From positions 1 to 64,000 of the forward strand of contig JAPLOA010000050.1 of NCBI GenBank assembly GCA_026400835.1: DNA of 64,000 bases, read 5' to 3'. The notes beneath the pieces were generated by a model that was not told the origin of the DNA, searched no databases, and worked only from the letters and a program-made list of their open reading frames with translations. Shown one piece after another: positions 17,886 to 28,067 of this stretch; within the stretch, counting starts at the first letter, position 1; the number at the start of each line of letters is the position of its first letter. The position numbers and the translations under genes were made by a program. This DNA comes from Planctomycetales bacterium. GTDB lineage: Bacteria; Planctomycetota; Planctomycetia; Planctomycetales; Planctomycetaceae.

Positions 17886-19727
17886 TCATTTTCCCGCGGT
17901 TCGAGCTGACGGCTGATCAGCAGGAATCTCGCTCAGCAGTTTCATCAGATCCACTTTCACGTACGGCATTTCGGCACCCGGTTTTGTATGGCTGGCGTTG
18001 GCCACGTAGAGCACTCCGTCAGCCGGAACGAACAAAACATTGTGCAGATTGGATTCCATCGCCACAGGTCGACACATCAGCCACTGTCCGAGTTCAACAT
18101 TGAACTGCCCGTGCTTCTCATTCACTCGGCGACGAAGTTCTTCAAGGCGACCGCCGGCCGATAGAACCACGGTATCCTTGATTCCTTCACCAAGGCGTTC
18201 ATGGCCTTCTCCGGCTTTGATGAACTCAATCGATTCCGGTGTCGCTGCAACACCAACGGCGTCGTTGATTTCACCGTCGGCAAAGACATAGTAGTACTCA
18301 CAGGTGCGAGGACTGTTCGTCCAGAGTTCCTGAACTTCGGCCAGTGTGTCACATTCCTCCAGAGCACGTCGCATCAAAGTTGCCATCGGAGCGCCGTCCC
18401 ATTGGCCTTCGCCACGGCCTCCCATTTCGCCGAGAGAAATCTTTTCAGCATTCATTCCGCTGACGCTGCCGATAAATCCTGCATAGCCAACGTTGGCAAA
18501 TGGAATCTGTCCCTGAGCTTTCACGATGAAAGTCGTTGAGGCATCCTGCAGGCCAATCGTGGTCATGTAATCCAGAACTCGGCCGTGGTACAGCTTTCCA
18601 TCTTTTGTGGCCGAACCGAAAACTGCAAAGCCAGAGCAGTGGAAGAGTTCCGGAAAGACGTTAAGAACCTGGACGATCTCTGGTTCCATTCCCAGCGAAG
18701 CAGCCAGAGCCGACGTTTCCCGCTTGTGTCGATCCGGAATATGTGGAGACAGTCGCGCATAAGCATCTTCCAGATCATGTCGGAACCAGCGTCCCGTTCG
18801 CACGACGTTCGCAGTGCCGAAGCTGTACAGCACGGACTCGATGCAACGGCGAGATTCTTCTGGCAGCAGTTCTCCATGTGCCATCCCGATCTGTTCCGGA
18901 GTTCCCCACAGAACCGCCACTCGCTGACCATCGACCCATTTCAGTTCACCATGCTCTGTTGTACGAGGCTTCATCGACGGCTTTGTCAGAGAATCTCCGG
19001 GCTGCAGAATCTCGGTCGCTCTTCGGATGCCTCGCAGCAGAGTTCGCTCAAGCTCATGACGAGGAAGCTCGGTCACTTTCATGTCGGGCCATTCGGTTGC
19101 GGACGGAGCTGTGGCCACTTCCGTTTTGGTCACGAGCGACACTTGAACGTTGTCAATTTCGGCGTCGATGCTGTTATCGGCGGGGAAAGTGATCTTTGCA
19201 TTGCCGGTTGAGAAAGCCCCGGAAGCGTCATCATGCTTGACGTTCATATTGGCCAGCAGTCCACGCAGAGTTCCCTCGACGTCGCCTGCCGCAAGGACAT
19301 TCAGCCCGAATCGTAGCTGAGTGAGTTTAGAATGGTCAGAGATCAGACGTTCGGCGATCGCGTTGGGGCTCAGGTTGTCGTCGTCAGGAGCATCGCCGGT
19401 TCCGATGAACACAACACCATGCTTCGGCAAAGCCAATGCGGTCACGTCGCTGCGACGGCGGATTGAGACAGCATAGTCAGCATGTGTCAGTTGCAGGTCG
19501 AAGCTCTGGTCGTCGTAGCGAACCAGACTGACTTCGATCGGCTGAGGCTTTCCATCAATGGGCAGCTCAATTTTTCCCGAGAGGTCAAACCTAGCCTGCT
19601 TGCCTGCAAGGATTGTGGCCAGCGGCTTGAGCCCTGAGGCGAGGTCTGCTGGCTGCTCAGCAACAACCAACGGGGCGGTGCAAAGGGCAGTGAATCCGAG
19701 TAACAGTATCAATCGCAATTTGTTCAT
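17886..19727 (-). CDS. Exported C45-like Ntn hydrolase (acyl-transferase/amidohydrolase family)
   Basis: About 613 residues. Signal peptide (MNKLRLILLLGFTALCTAPLVVA). The first 240 residues after it form a beta-rich region with no recognised motif. The C-terminal 350 residues match the C45 / acyl-CoA:6-aminopenicillanic acid acyltransferase family: WGTPEQIGMAHGELL, then the likely N-terminal nucleophile Cys in ELFHCSGFAVFG (about 364), HGRVLDYM, and NVGYAGFIGSVSGMN. Ntn enzymes normally self-cleave before the Cys; whether this one does is not visible. Likely reaction: hydrolysis or transfer of an amide-linked acyl group in the periplasm. An ATG three codons upstream is an alternative start. 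Isolated gene with its own terminator. Confidence 0.8.
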   Translation of the reverse strand: MNKLRLILLLGFTALCTAPLVVAEQPADLASGLKPLATILAGKQARFDLSGKIELPIDGKPQPIEVSLVRYDDQSFDLQLTHADYAVSIRRRSDVTALALPKHGVVFIGTGDAPDDDNLSPNAIAERLISDHSKLTQLRFGLNVLAAGDVEGTLRGLLANMNVKHDDASGAFSTGNAKITFPADNSIDAEIDNVQVSLVTKTEVATAPSATEWPDMKVTELPRHELERTLLRGIRRATEILQPGDSLTKPSMKPRTTEHGELKWVDGQRVAVLWGTPEQIGMAHGELLPEESRRCIESVLYSFGTANVVRTGRWFRHDLEDAYARLSPHIPDRHKRETSALAASLGMEPEIVQVLNVFPELFHCSGFAVFGSATKDGKLYHGRVLDYMTTIGLQDASTTFIVKAQGQIPFANVGYAGFIGSVSGMNAEKISLGEMGGRGEGQWDGAPMATLMRRALEECDTLAEVQELWTNSPRTCEYYYVFADGEINDAVGVAATPESIEFIKAGEGHERLGEGIKDTVVLSAGGRLEELRRRVNEKHGQFNVELGQWLMCRPVAMESNLHNVLFVPADGVLYVANASHTKPGAEMPYVKVDLMKLLSEIPADQPSARTAGK

Positions 19728-20081
19728 GTCAGGCATCTTTCGGGGAGCTGGTGGTGACAGAAGATGTCTTTGCAGGTCGGCATCGCAAATGTCTATGAGA
19801 AGTGAATGAGCCGGTATTCGAAAAGCAGTTTAATGCTCGGCCGCTTTCTGTGCATCCACACGTTTCACGGATTTTTTGCGGTTCTTTCGGCCGAATTTCC
19901 TCATGATCAGCCGACAATTCCAGGAAAGGTGATTTCCTGCGTCCAGATTGCCGTCCGGATCGGGTATATAAGAAACACGAAGTTTGTGCGAAAATCGGGA
20001 CATTTGCTCCAGTGGTTCTGCGCGAAGCAGGCTTGGTCCCAGTACACCGGAAAGCGACCTCGGTCGAAATTGATTGATTTC

Positions 20082-21341
20082 ATGAAGCGAAAACGAAACG
20101 CATCACAGGACGATTTTGAAGACGATCTGGAACTCGACCTTGACGATGATGGCGATGACGATGGTCTGGAAGATCTGGAAGATCTGCAAGATTTGGACGA
20201 TGGCCTTGATGAATTCAATCTGGAGCACGACAGCCTTGACGAGTTCAAAGGCGAACGGAAGCTCAAGTCTCATTCCGATCGTCTGGTGGCCGACTACACG
20301 TCAGAACTCAAAGGCCCGGATGTTCTGGTCGTTCTGCTGCATGGGACAACTCTCGCCTCTGCGCTGAGAACAGCTCGACCGGATCTCAACTTCACATTCT
20401 GGACTCCGGAGCATTTCTTCTTCCGGACGCTGCAAAAGTATCACGGTGATGCTGTCTCTGTGCAGACACCAGGAGTTGGTAAAACGACACTGGCTTGTAC
20501 GGCGGATCTGCCTCAGGGGACTTTTGACGAAGCTCTGTATCCGACATATTTCGGCGATCCATCCGAGCAGGCTCAGGATCTGCTTCAGATGATTCATCAG
20601 CGTCTGCGATCCGGTGGACGCGTGATCGCGTCGACGAATAACTCCAAAGACAAATGGGTTCAGAGCCAACTGCGTTTGATCTTCCCGAGCGTCGTCGTCA
20701 ACAAACAAAAACACGGTGTGGCCTGCGTGGCGACGAAGACGTCAGAACTGAAAAGAGTGCGTGGCTTTCGCGCGAGGTCTGCGTTCCGACAGGGGGCAAA
20801 ACTGGTTTATGTCGAAAGTCGTCCGGGGATCTTCAGTCATCGTCGCATCGACGGCGGAGCACGAGCGTTGATCAAGTCGCTCGCACTGCTGAAGGGCGAA
20901 GCATCCGGCTCTGCGGAGTTCAATCCGTCGAAGATTATCGAAATGGGTTGCGGATGCGGGGCCGTCTCGCTGGCGGCTGCGGTTGAGTATCCCAATGCAA
21001 AAATTCTGGCCGTCGACAGTGATGCTCGGGCGATTGAATGTACTCAGATTTCAGCCAGACTGAACGAGATCACGTCGGTGGAGACGCTTTTGACTTCCGA
21101 TGGAGTCATCCCGGAACCCAAAACCTGGGATCTGCTGTTGGGCAATCCGCCTTATTACTCGGATTATCGTATCTCTGAGCTATTCCTGCAGGCGGCGAAG
21201 AATGGCCTGCGATCCGGCGGGCGAATTCATCTGGTCACCAAGCTGCTGGACTGGCACGGCGCCAGAATGAAGCAGTTGTTTGCTTCGGTCGAGGTGCATC
21301 CAATCGGCGAGTACGTCGTCTTCACTGCTCGGCAAAAATGA
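20082..21341 (+). CDS. RsmC/RlmG-like class I methyltransferase with an acidic N-terminal tract
   Basis: About 419 residues. The C-terminal half is a SAM-dependent N2-guanine-type methyltransferase: motif I IIEMGCGCGAVSLAAA, the acidic ILAVDSDARA, and catalytic NPPY in LLLGNPPYYSDYRISELFLQ. The preceding half (VLVVLLHGTTLASALR ... GGRVIASTNNSKDKW) resembles the degenerate methyltransferase domain of RsmC-type 16S/23S rRNA enzymes, which have two such domains. Probable role: methylation of a guanine in rRNA. Residues 8-50 are an unusual Asp/Glu-rich stretch (DDLELDLDDDGDDDGLEDLE) not typical of the family. The start at 20082 precedes that stretch. An ATP-grasp gene follows after 12 bp, suggesting an operon. 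Confidence 0.8.
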   Translation: MKRKRNASQDDFEDDLELDLDDDGDDDGLEDLEDLQDLDDGLDEFNLEHDSLDEFKGERKLKSHSDRLVADYTSELKGPDVLVVLLHGTTLASALRTARPDLNFTFWTPEHFFFRTLQKYHGDAVSVQTPGVGKTTLACTADLPQGTFDEALYPTYFGDPSEQAQDLLQMIHQRLRSGGRVIASTNNSKDKWVQSQLRLIFPSVVVNKQKHGVACVATKTSELKRVRGFRARSAFRQGAKLVYVESRPGIFSHRRIDGGARALIKSLALLKGEASGSAEFNPSKIIEMGCGCGAVSLAAAVEYPNAKILAVDSDARAIECTQISARLNEITSVETLLTSDGVIPEPKTWDLLLGNPPYYSDYRISELFLQAAKNGLRSGGRIHLVTKLLDWHGARMKQLFASVEVHPIGEYVVFTARQK

Positions 21342-21353
21342 TGAGGCGTTGAC

Positions 21354-22511
21354 GTGGCTGGGCGTCGCTCGATCCTGATCTTCGAATACCTGCTGGCGAG
21401 TCCGGGAGTATGGAAAGACGCCAGTGCCTCGATGCAGCGCGAAGCGGCGTCGATGCTGGCGGCTGTGGTCGATGATTTCGCCAGGCTTCCTGACGTAAGT
21501 CCCGTGGTCCTTGTCGCCTCCGACGCGCGGGAGATGGTCGAATTCAGAGTCCCTTTTTCCGCGTCTGCGGAGATGCTTTCGCTGACGGGAGATCCTGCCG
21601 ACTGGCTGGCTCATCCGGATCGAGATCCCCGCAAATTCGCCGCGACAATGGTGATTGCTCCGGAATGCGGCGGTACGTTGGTTTCGTTGTTGCAGCAGTT
21701 ACAGGCAGGACATTGGCAGTCCGTTCCAAACTTGAATGTCAGCTGGACGCTTGCAGAGATATTCACTGACAAGTTCAGAACATTTCAATGGTTGCAAAGA
21801 TACGGGGTACCGACTCCCGTGACAAAAGCGATCTCAGTCGCAGAGTACAACGAACTGCGGCACAGCAGGCGTTGTCAGCATCTGTTTACTGATGGCCAAT
21901 CCATGCCTGTGAACGAGGGACTGGGAATTCTTAAGCCGCGCGACGGTGTTGGCTGTGACGGCGTTTCATTTATTCAATTCGCAGACGATGAGTTCTCGAC
22001 GACGGCGGAGAAATCAACGGCTGAAACGATATCAGTCGACACGACAGTAATCGAACGTCCGTGGTTGATTCAGGAGTATGTGCCAGGCGTCCCCTGCTCG
22101 GTTGGCCTGATTGGTAGGCGCGGGGCTGGACCTGCGACGATCCTGCCACCGGCTATTCAGAACCTTCGATTGCAGAATGGGATTCCGATTTATTGCGGCG
22201 GCAGAATTCCCTGCGATTTGGATTTGCAGAAGGCCATTCTGCCGTTGGCAGAGAAGCTGGCTTCTGCGGTTGGGGAGTTCTCCGGTTATCTTGGAGTTGA
22301 TATCGTGGTTAGCCGAGCATCTTCAGGCAAATTGGCTGCCACGGTGATCGAACTGAATCCTCGACTTTGTACCAGTTATGTTGGGTATCGGAGAGCAACC
22401 GACAGCAACCTTGCTGGTTTGATCCTGCGAGAGCCAGTAGAAACCGAGATCCACTGGAGGGCCGCAGGAACCGCGTTTGAAGCCTGTGGTAAAGTAGATT
22501 TCTCGAATTGA
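21354..22511 (+). CDS. ATP-grasp domain protein, possible MfnD-like carboxylate-amine ligase
   Basis: 385 residues. ATP-grasp features are visible: GILKPRDGVGCDGVSFIQF (nucleotide-binding loop), WLIQEYVPGVPCSVGLIG, and the metal-binding end VVSRASSGKLAATVIELNPRLCTSYVGYR. The N-terminus (SILIFEYLLASPGVWKD) resembles tyramine-glutamate ligase-type enzymes of one-carbon cofactor biosynthesis, which planctomycetes can possess, but this assignment is tentative. Reaction expected: ATP-dependent joining of a carboxylate to an amine. Start is GTG with GAGG seven bases upstream and a 12-bp gap from the methyltransferase gene. No other cofactor genes are adjacent to support the pathway. Confidence 0.75.
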   Translation: MAGRRSILIFEYLLASPGVWKDASASMQREAASMLAAVVDDFARLPDVSPVVLVASDAREMVEFRVPFSASAEMLSLTGDPADWLAHPDRDPRKFAATMVIAPECGGTLVSLLQQLQAGHWQSVPNLNVSWTLAEIFTDKFRTFQWLQRYGVPTPVTKAISVAEYNELRHSRRCQHLFTDGQSMPVNEGLGILKPRDGVGCDGVSFIQFADDEFSTTAEKSTAETISVDTTVIERPWLIQEYVPGVPCSVGLIGRRGAGPATILPPAIQNLRLQNGIPIYCGGRIPCDLDLQKAILPLAEKLASAVGEFSGYLGVDIVVSRASSGKLAATVIELNPRLCTSYVGYRRATDSNLAGLILREPVETEIHWRAAGTAFEACGKVDFSN

Positions 22512-22794
22512 TTCCCGCTGATGGAATCGACATAAGCCATGATTTCCTTGCGGTTGATCTGTTGGAATTCGGCAGAAATTGCGTCTGAAGGCGACTTACC
22601 GGCAGACAGGGAATCGTGCAAACACGGAACTGTGAAAAGCATCCATGCGAAGGATGTTAAGTTTTTCCGGTCATGTAAGTCTTACCGAATATAACAGATA
22701 ACCGTTACCGCGCTGCGGACGGTCTGGAGAGACTCTGCACACACAGTGGGCGAATTCGGGGTTAGCCGATGGCTGACCAAAGGGGCATAAGACC

Positions 22795-25014
22795 ATGTGG
22801 AACTGGCGAGCCAAGAACGCACGAAAACGCACGATCAAGGCGACTGAATCAGAGCGAGTGATCGAGCATCTGGAGACTCGCGCGCTGCTGGCCGGAAATG
22901 TTGTCGCCAGTCTGAACGGCTCTCACCTGACAGTGACTGGTGATGCGGCCGATAACGCGATCGACATTACGATCCTGAACGGCCAGATTCAACTCCGTGG
23001 GTTGAGTTCCACAACGATTAATGGGGCCACAACCCCCTTTGTGATTGCGGCAGGGACCGACACGCTGTCCGGGAATGTCTTAATCCAGATGGCTGGCGGA
23101 AACGACGCGGTCTCGTTTACTCGCGGAATCAACTTTAATGGCGTCGTCGATGTTCATGGTCAGGCTGGCAACGACTCAATTGCCGCCAATGGAGTCACAT
23201 TCAAGTCGCAAGCATACTTCTGGGGCTATGAAGGCAATGACACGTTCAGTGTGCAGGACACAACGGTTGATGGATCTCTTGTTATCCACGGGAATCAGGA
23301 TAATGACCTGATCACACTGAAGACCGTTACTCTGAACGGTTCTACGGAAATCAAAGGTCAGGATGGCGATGATGGCGTTTCGCTGAATGATGTCACGAGC
23401 AACAGTGATCTGGCCATCAAGACGGGCTTTGGTGATGACGATGTCACGATTAATAACTCGAGAATCAACTCATCACTGCTGATCAAAACGAAGCAGGGGT
23501 CTGATGCTGTCATGCTGGACGACAATACGTTTGGCGGTCGGGCTCACATTAATCTGGGGCGTGACAACGACGGTGTGATGGTGCGAAACACCAATACCTT
23601 CAACGGTGCGTTTTCTGTGCAGGGCGGTGACAGTCGGCAGAATAGCGCGTCAGATTTCCCCAGTGGTGATGCCGTCAGCATTGACTCCGCGAACGTATTT
23701 AATCAGGGACGCCGCCTGCGCAAGACCGAGGCGACAACTGTCTCTACGGCTGCCAATGATCGATTCGACGCGGACAACACGGGTTTGATTGACCGGGCGA
23801 CGGCCGCAGATACGGCCGGCAAAAATCAGGGCGGCATCTCCATTTCAGCCACCGCAGCAGCGGCCGATGCCGCCAAAGCCCTGACGTCTGACGGCGTACT
23901 GATTACGAAAGACGGAAACCTGACAGTCACGGGAACGACGTTGGCCGGTGCGACAGTCACTGTTGACGCTGATAACGATGGTCAGTTCGATGATGGCACA
24001 GTCACAGCGGACGCTACCGGGGCCTATTCGGTTCCTGTCGTTGTGACCCGGAAAGACTTGTACACAGGAGATGCGACGGCCAATGATCAGTTGACCGGAT
24101 TGCAGGACATCAAAGTTCGCGCGACACTGAATACAGAAACGGCCGACAGTACCGTGAAGGTGGATTTGATTAAGGATTCAAACTCGCTTGTGAAATTTAC
24201 GTCACAGGTGAATGCGAATACGACACAAGAATATTTCATCGAAATGTTCAACGCCGAAGCGCCGATTACGGTGACTAACTTCCTTGCTTACATCAATGCC
24301 GGGCGGTACGAGAACTCTATTATTCACCGGTCTGTGGCGACCGGTAGCGGTGCGAACGCGACTCCGTTTGTAATTCAGGGGGGCGGTTTCACTGTCGAAG
24401 ATGGGCTTGTCAATGTTGTTCCTAAGTTCAACACCATCACCAGTGAGTTCAATGCGGCTCGAGGAAATCAGACCGGCACAATCTCGATGGCTCACCCGAG
24501 CAACACGAATCTGGGCTCAAGTGAGTGGTTCATTAACCTCAATAACAACACCGACCTTAATACCGACAGCGTTGACAAGCGTCACACCGTATTCGGACGC
24601 GTCGTTGGTAATGGAATGACTGTGGTTAATGCGATCCATGCTCTGACGGAAACAAACCTTGTCGATGAGACAGGTCTGACAGCGTTGACAGACGTGCCTT
24701 ATCGCAAGACATTCGTGGACTTTGAGCGAACTCTCTCGGGCACGATCCAGACGACTGCGAACAGCACTTCGGTAGTCGGCGTCGGGACGAAGTTTACTAC
24801 TGAACTCAAAGGTAATGTCGTCGCGGCCAATGGCCGTTCGCGAATCCAGATCAATGGTCAAACGTTCTTCGTGGCCAGCATCGACGACGATACGCATCTG
24901 ACGCTGACTCAGGCACCGACAACGGCCGGTACAGGTGTCACCGCAAAGACAGACTTCAATAACGATAATGACTTCGTCAGGTTCTCGACAATTGCCGAGG
25001 TCCTCGGGAACTAA
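22795..25014 (+). CDS. Surface/secreted protein with planctomycete export signal and C-terminal cyclophilin domain
   Basis: 739 residues. The N-terminus has the VIEHLETRALLAGNV motif that marks many exported planctomycete surface proteins. Residues about 40-290 form short repeats of parallel beta type (GGNDAVSFTRG, QAGNDSIAANG, YEGNDTFSVQD, NQDNDLITLKT, GQDGDDGVSLND, GFGDDDVTINN) with G-x-D-D/N-D loops reminiscent of calcium-binding repeats. An Ig-like segment follows (GTTLAGATVTVDADNDGQFDDG). Residues about 460-620 are a peptidyl-prolyl isomerase: VTNFLAYINAGRYENSIIHR, FVIQGGGF, GTISMAHP and SSEWFINL. A final small domain (TQTTANSTSVVGVGTKFTTELKG-like) ends the protein. Expected outside the cytoplasm. 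Signal and cyclophilin calls are secure; joint function is unknown. Confidence 0.82.
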   Translation: MWNWRAKNARKRTIKATESERVIEHLETRALLAGNVVASLNGSHLTVTGDAADNAIDITILNGQIQLRGLSSTTINGATTPFVIAAGTDTLSGNVLIQMAGGNDAVSFTRGINFNGVVDVHGQAGNDSIAANGVTFKSQAYFWGYEGNDTFSVQDTTVDGSLVIHGNQDNDLITLKTVTLNGSTEIKGQDGDDGVSLNDVTSNSDLAIKTGFGDDDVTINNSRINSSLLIKTKQGSDAVMLDDNTFGGRAHINLGRDNDGVMVRNTNTFNGAFSVQGGDSRQNSASDFPSGDAVSIDSANVFNQGRRLRKTEATTVSTAANDRFDADNTGLIDRATAADTAGKNQGGISISATAAAADAAKALTSDGVLITKDGNLTVTGTTLAGATVTVDADNDGQFDDGTVTADATGAYSVPVVVTRKDLYTGDATANDQLTGLQDIKVRATLNTETADSTVKVDLIKDSNSLVKFTSQVNANTTQEYFIEMFNAEAPITVTNFLAYINAGRYENSIIHRSVATGSGANATPFVIQGGGFTVEDGLVNVVPKFNTITSEFNAARGNQTGTISMAHPSNTNLGSSEWFINLNNNTDLNTDSVDKRHTVFGRVVGNGMTVVNAIHALTETNLVDETGLTALTDVPYRKTFVDFERTLSGTIQTTANSTSVVGVGTKFTTELKGNVVAANGRSRIQINGQTFFVASIDDDTHLTLTQAPTTAGTGVTAKTDFNNDNDFVRFSTIAEVLGN

Positions 25015-25091
25015 CCTGCAGACCACACGTCAACTGGAGCAAATGGCCCTGAGCTCACTCGGTCGGCCCGCCTCTTTGGAGCGAAGAAGAA

Positions 25092-25721
25092 ATGCAGGAT
25101 TTCCTGACTCATATTCGCCAACTGGCGACGGAGCATGGGGTGAAGCTGCTGACGGCCGCAGCGTTTACTCTGGTGGGCTGGTTGTTCGGTCGTTGGCGTG
25201 CCGCGAGAAGCTGGAAGAAGCGAGAATTCTTCAACCGGCTCAATGTGTCCCTCAGTTCCATCCACGATGGAAAACTGCTGATCAGGACGGTCCTTGAGAA
25301 GACCTGCGAAGAGATCCTGCTGAACTCTGTGGCCGTTGATCAGTTGATCAAGGCGGCTCAGGGGACAACGAAGGAGAACCCCCTCATTCCTCTCCCCAAA
25401 GAGGATCGTTGGTTCTATCTGAATGCCGTCCTTAATGAGTTGTCCGAAACTTTTGCATCGGGACTGTTTCGCCGGGAAGCCGGTGAATCCTGTCGAGCGG
25501 TTCGTTATCTGATCTGTCTGACGAACGAATGTGACGGAGAAATTCGGACTCGCAAGGTTCGAGCCATGGTGGTTCGAAAAGACCTGTTGACCAACCTGCC
25601 AGCTCAACCGCCGGTCTTCGAAAGTCCTCACCATTCCATTCGCTGGACGACATTGCAGCAGTTGCAGAAGGCCTACGCCTCCGACAAGTCAAACTTCATT
25701 GAGGCAGAACTTGTCACCTGA
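25092..25721 (+). CDS. Small membrane-anchored protein of unknown function
   Basis: 209 residues. One hydrophobic helix (about 17-34, VKLLTAAAFTLVGWLFGRW) near the N-terminus is followed by basic residues, which would place the rest in the cytoplasm. The remainder is soluble and helical with EDRWFYLNAVLNELSETFA and SCRAVRYLICLTNECDGEIRTRKVRAMVV. I do not recognise the family. The start is supported by TTGGAGCGAAGAAG directly upstream. It follows the surface-protein gene by 77 bp on the same strand but has no obvious functional link. Confidence 0.7.
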   Translation: MQDFLTHIRQLATEHGVKLLTAAAFTLVGWLFGRWRAARSWKKREFFNRLNVSLSSIHDGKLLIRTVLEKTCEEILLNSVAVDQLIKAAQGTTKENPLIPLPKEDRWFYLNAVLNELSETFASGLFRREAGESCRAVRYLICLTNECDGEIRTRKVRAMVVRKDLLTNLPAQPPVFESPHHSIRWTTLQQLQKAYASDKSNFIEAELVT

Positions 25722-25814
25722 AGGATTCTTTGGCGATTGTGATGTTCGCTTCACGTAAACATGTGGGTAGAGTCGCGGGCTTTGGCAGGTCACAAAAGCG
25801 TTGAAATGCGGGCG

Positions 25815-25886
25815 TTTTTCCGCAGTGCAGTGGCTCGGCAGGAGCCTCAACTTCCATGTCGACAATCATTAGCGACTGCACTCTGA
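25815..25886 (+). repeat. Composite repeat, right hairpin arm plus module 2
   Basis: cgcagtgcagtggctcggca and the following gacaatcatt-agcgactgca segment match 63258-63330 closely. The left hairpin arm present at 63230-63254 is missing here. Confidence 0.75.
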
Positions 25887-25968
25887 ACATGCTGTGAATG
25901 CCAGCATCAATAACCTCCGGACTCTGAGACATGCCGTCAGTTCACTTCCGCAAAACAGGAAAGTGACG

Positions 25969-27309
25969 CTATTCGTGACGGAGGGCTTCAATCGGATCCA
26001 GCCTCGCGGCCGAGCGCGCCGGGTACAGCCCGAAGATGATTCCAATCCCCACGGAAATCCCAAAAGCCAATGGCAAGCTTGAGGGCACGACCTGAGGATA
26101 CATATCGTTGAACATTGTACTGAACTCGGACGCTGCCTGACCGTCGAAGAAAAATTTAGCCGCGATCTTCTTCATGCCATCGAACGCCAGTGGCGTCAGC
26201 ATCCCAAGGACGACTCCAATCAGCCCGCCGCTGCCGGCGAGCACAATTGTCTCCGTCAGGAACTGCATCGTGATGTCCTGCTGCTTGGCTCCCAAAGCAC
26301 GGCGGATGCCGATCTCACGAGTTCGCTCGGTCACGGTTGCCAACATGATGTTCATAATGCCGATTCCACCGACGATCAGACTGATCGCGGCGATCGACCC
26401 CAGCACCACGTTGAAGATGACTCGAATTTGTTCGGCCTGCTTGAGCAGTTCCTGAGGCACAACGACAGAGTAATCATTCTCGGCTTTGTGAAACTGCTTC
26501 AATGTCTCACGGATCACGTCAGCCGTGGGCATGACCTGATCAGTACTGGAAATCTTTAGTGTGACCTGATTCAGTTCCCACTCTTCTGCACTAAACGAAC
26601 CCTGGCGACGATCCATATTCAAATCGCCCATGCGCACTCGCATGGTTTCCAGCGGGATGTAAATGTCGCTGTTGTATTCCTGCCCCGACATGCTGCCGCC
26701 GATGGCCGCGCTTGCATCCCGGGATTTCGTGACACCCACGACAGTGTAACGGCGGTCTGCGATTTTCACCGACTGTCCCAGCGGATCTTCGTACTGAAAC
26801 AAAACGTCTGCTGTGCCGGAAGCGATGACAGCCACATTGGATTTTTCGCGTCGGTCCTTATCTGAAATGAATCGCCCCTGAGCCAGCGACAGATAATTCA
26901 TGTCAACATACTCGGGCGTGCAGCCCACGATTCGACAATTCAGTTCGCGATGACGATAGCGACAAGCCTTCGTGAGTTCTCGAATGGGTACGGCCTGAAG
27001 CACCGTGGGAATTGTCTTTGACAGCAGATCAAAATCCGTCCGCTTCAGACCATACCGCAGTACGAACGCGTTGGAATTGGACTGACTGGCGTTCTCGCGA
27101 GGTGGCTTGACACTGCGAACGATAATGTTGGTCGCCCCCAGCTTCAGAACCTGCTGCTGAGCCTGCTGACTGGCCCCTTCGCCAATCGCCAGCATCGCGA
27201 TGACGGAGAAGACTCCGAACACAATTCCAAGCATCGTCAGCCCCGACCGCAATTTATGCAGCATCAGGCTTTTGAGTGCGAGTTGAACGGTTCGAAGCAA
27301 GTTTGGCAT
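25969..27309 (-). CDS. ABC transporter permease, MacB/FtsX family
   Basis: 446 residues. One N-terminal transmembrane helix (about 20-43, [26 protein letters not shown]) is followed by a large periplasmic MacB_PCD domain (about 45-290). A C-terminal FtsX domain has three helices and the signature [30 protein letters not shown]. Such permeases pair with a LolD/MacB-type ATPase to drive a tripartite pump or lipoprotein release from the periplasm without moving substrate through themselves. It is last in a four-gene minus-strand operon (TolC-like, HlyD-like, ATPase, permease), 59 bp after the ATPase gene. Substrate cannot be read from the sequence. Confidence 0.9.
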   Translation of the reverse strand: MPNLLRTVQLALKSLMLHKLRSGLTMLGIVFGVFSVIAMLAIGEGASQQAQQQVLKLGATNIIVRSVKPPRENASQSNSNAFVLRYGLKRTDFDLLSKTIPTVLQAVPIRELTKACRYRHRELNCRIVGCTPEYVDMNYLSLAQGRFISDKDRREKSNVAVIASGTADVLFQYEDPLGQSVKIADRRYTVVGVTKSRDASAAIGGSMSGQEYNSDIYIPLETMRVRMGDLNMDRRQGSFSAEEWELNQVTLKISSTDQVMPTADVIRETLKQFHKAENDYSVVVPQELLKQAEQIRVIFNVVLGSIAAISLIVGGIGIMNIMLATVTERTREIGIRRALGAKQQDITMQFLTETIVLAGSGGLIGVVLGMLTPLAFDGMKKIAAKFFFDGQAASEFSTMFNDMYPQVVPSSLPLAFGISVGIGIIFGLYPARSAARLDPIEALRHE

Positions 27310-27360
27310 GGGGAGCAGAGTTCTTGGTGCTTAGTTCTTGGTTCTTGGTTCTTGGTTCGT
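27310..27360. repeat. Short tandem ttcttgg repeats between the ATPase and permease genes
   Basis: Several 7-bp units (ttcttgg, gttcttggttcttgg) fill most of the gap. They may be slippage-prone; no regulatory role is evident. Confidence 0.7.
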
Positions 27361-27368
27361 GGGGTCCT

Positions 27369-28067
27369 CTATCCGGGAAAGATTCCTTCGCCGGCGACGA
27401 CACCATCCTTCATAAAGATCTGCCGTTTCGCCAGTTTGGCCACACCCGGCTCATGAGTCACCATAATAATTGTGCGCCCTTCACGATTCAGACGCAGCAG
27501 CATCTCCATAATTTCATGCTCGGTGGCGGAGTCGAGATTACCGGTCGGCTCATCCGCCAGAATAATCTCCGGATTATTCACTAGCGCGCGAGCAATAGCG
27601 ACGCGTTGTTGTTGACCACCGGACAACTGAAAGGGCCGGTGATCCATGCGATCCTTCAATCCGACCATCTCAGCCAGTGTTTCAATCCACTGGCGTTCCT
27701 TTGCACCGATACGAGGATACCCGGTGCGATAGTGCAATGGCACCTCAATGTTCTCCAGAACCGTATACTGTGGAATCAGATTGTATGACTGAAAGATAAA
27801 GCCGATCAGCTCGTTCCGAATCGACGACAAATCATCGTCGGTCATTCCGGAGACGTCCTTGCCGCCGATAATGTATTGGCCACGAGTTGGTCGATCCAAT
27901 GCTCCCAGCAGGTTCAGCAGAGTACTCTTGCCGCTGCCCGAAGAGCCCATAATCGCCACAAAATCCCCTTTGGGAAATTGTACAGTGACCCCACGCAGGG
28001 CTCGGACCAGTACTGTACCCAGCAGGTAGTCTTTTTGGATGTCGATGACTTCTGCGGCGAGGTCCAT
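27369..28067 (-). CDS. ABC transporter ATP-binding protein, MacB/LolD family
   Basis: About 232 residues, the normal size. It hydrolyses ATP to power the neighbouring FtsX-type permease. Visible motifs: Walker [10 protein letters not shown] (about 41-49), Q-loop [13 protein letters not shown], signature LSGGQQQR (about 145) and Walker [14 protein letters not shown], followed by the H-switch ITMVTHEP-like segment ([13 protein letters not shown]). The ATG at 28067 was preferred to a TTG three codons upstream. It lies between the adaptor gene (105 bp gap) and the permease gene. Confidence 0.92.
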   Translation of the reverse strand: MDLAAEVIDIQKDYLLGTVLVRALRGVTVQFPKGDFVAIMGSSGSGKSTLLNLLGALDRPTRGQYIIGGKDVSGMTDDDLSSIRNELIGFIFQSYNLIPQYTVLENIEVPLHYRTGYPRIGAKERQWIETLAEMVGLKDRMDHRPFQLSGGQQQRVAIARALVNNPEIILADEPTGNLDSATEHEIMEMLLRLNREGRTIIMVTHEPGVAKLAKRQIFMKDGVVAGEGIFPG

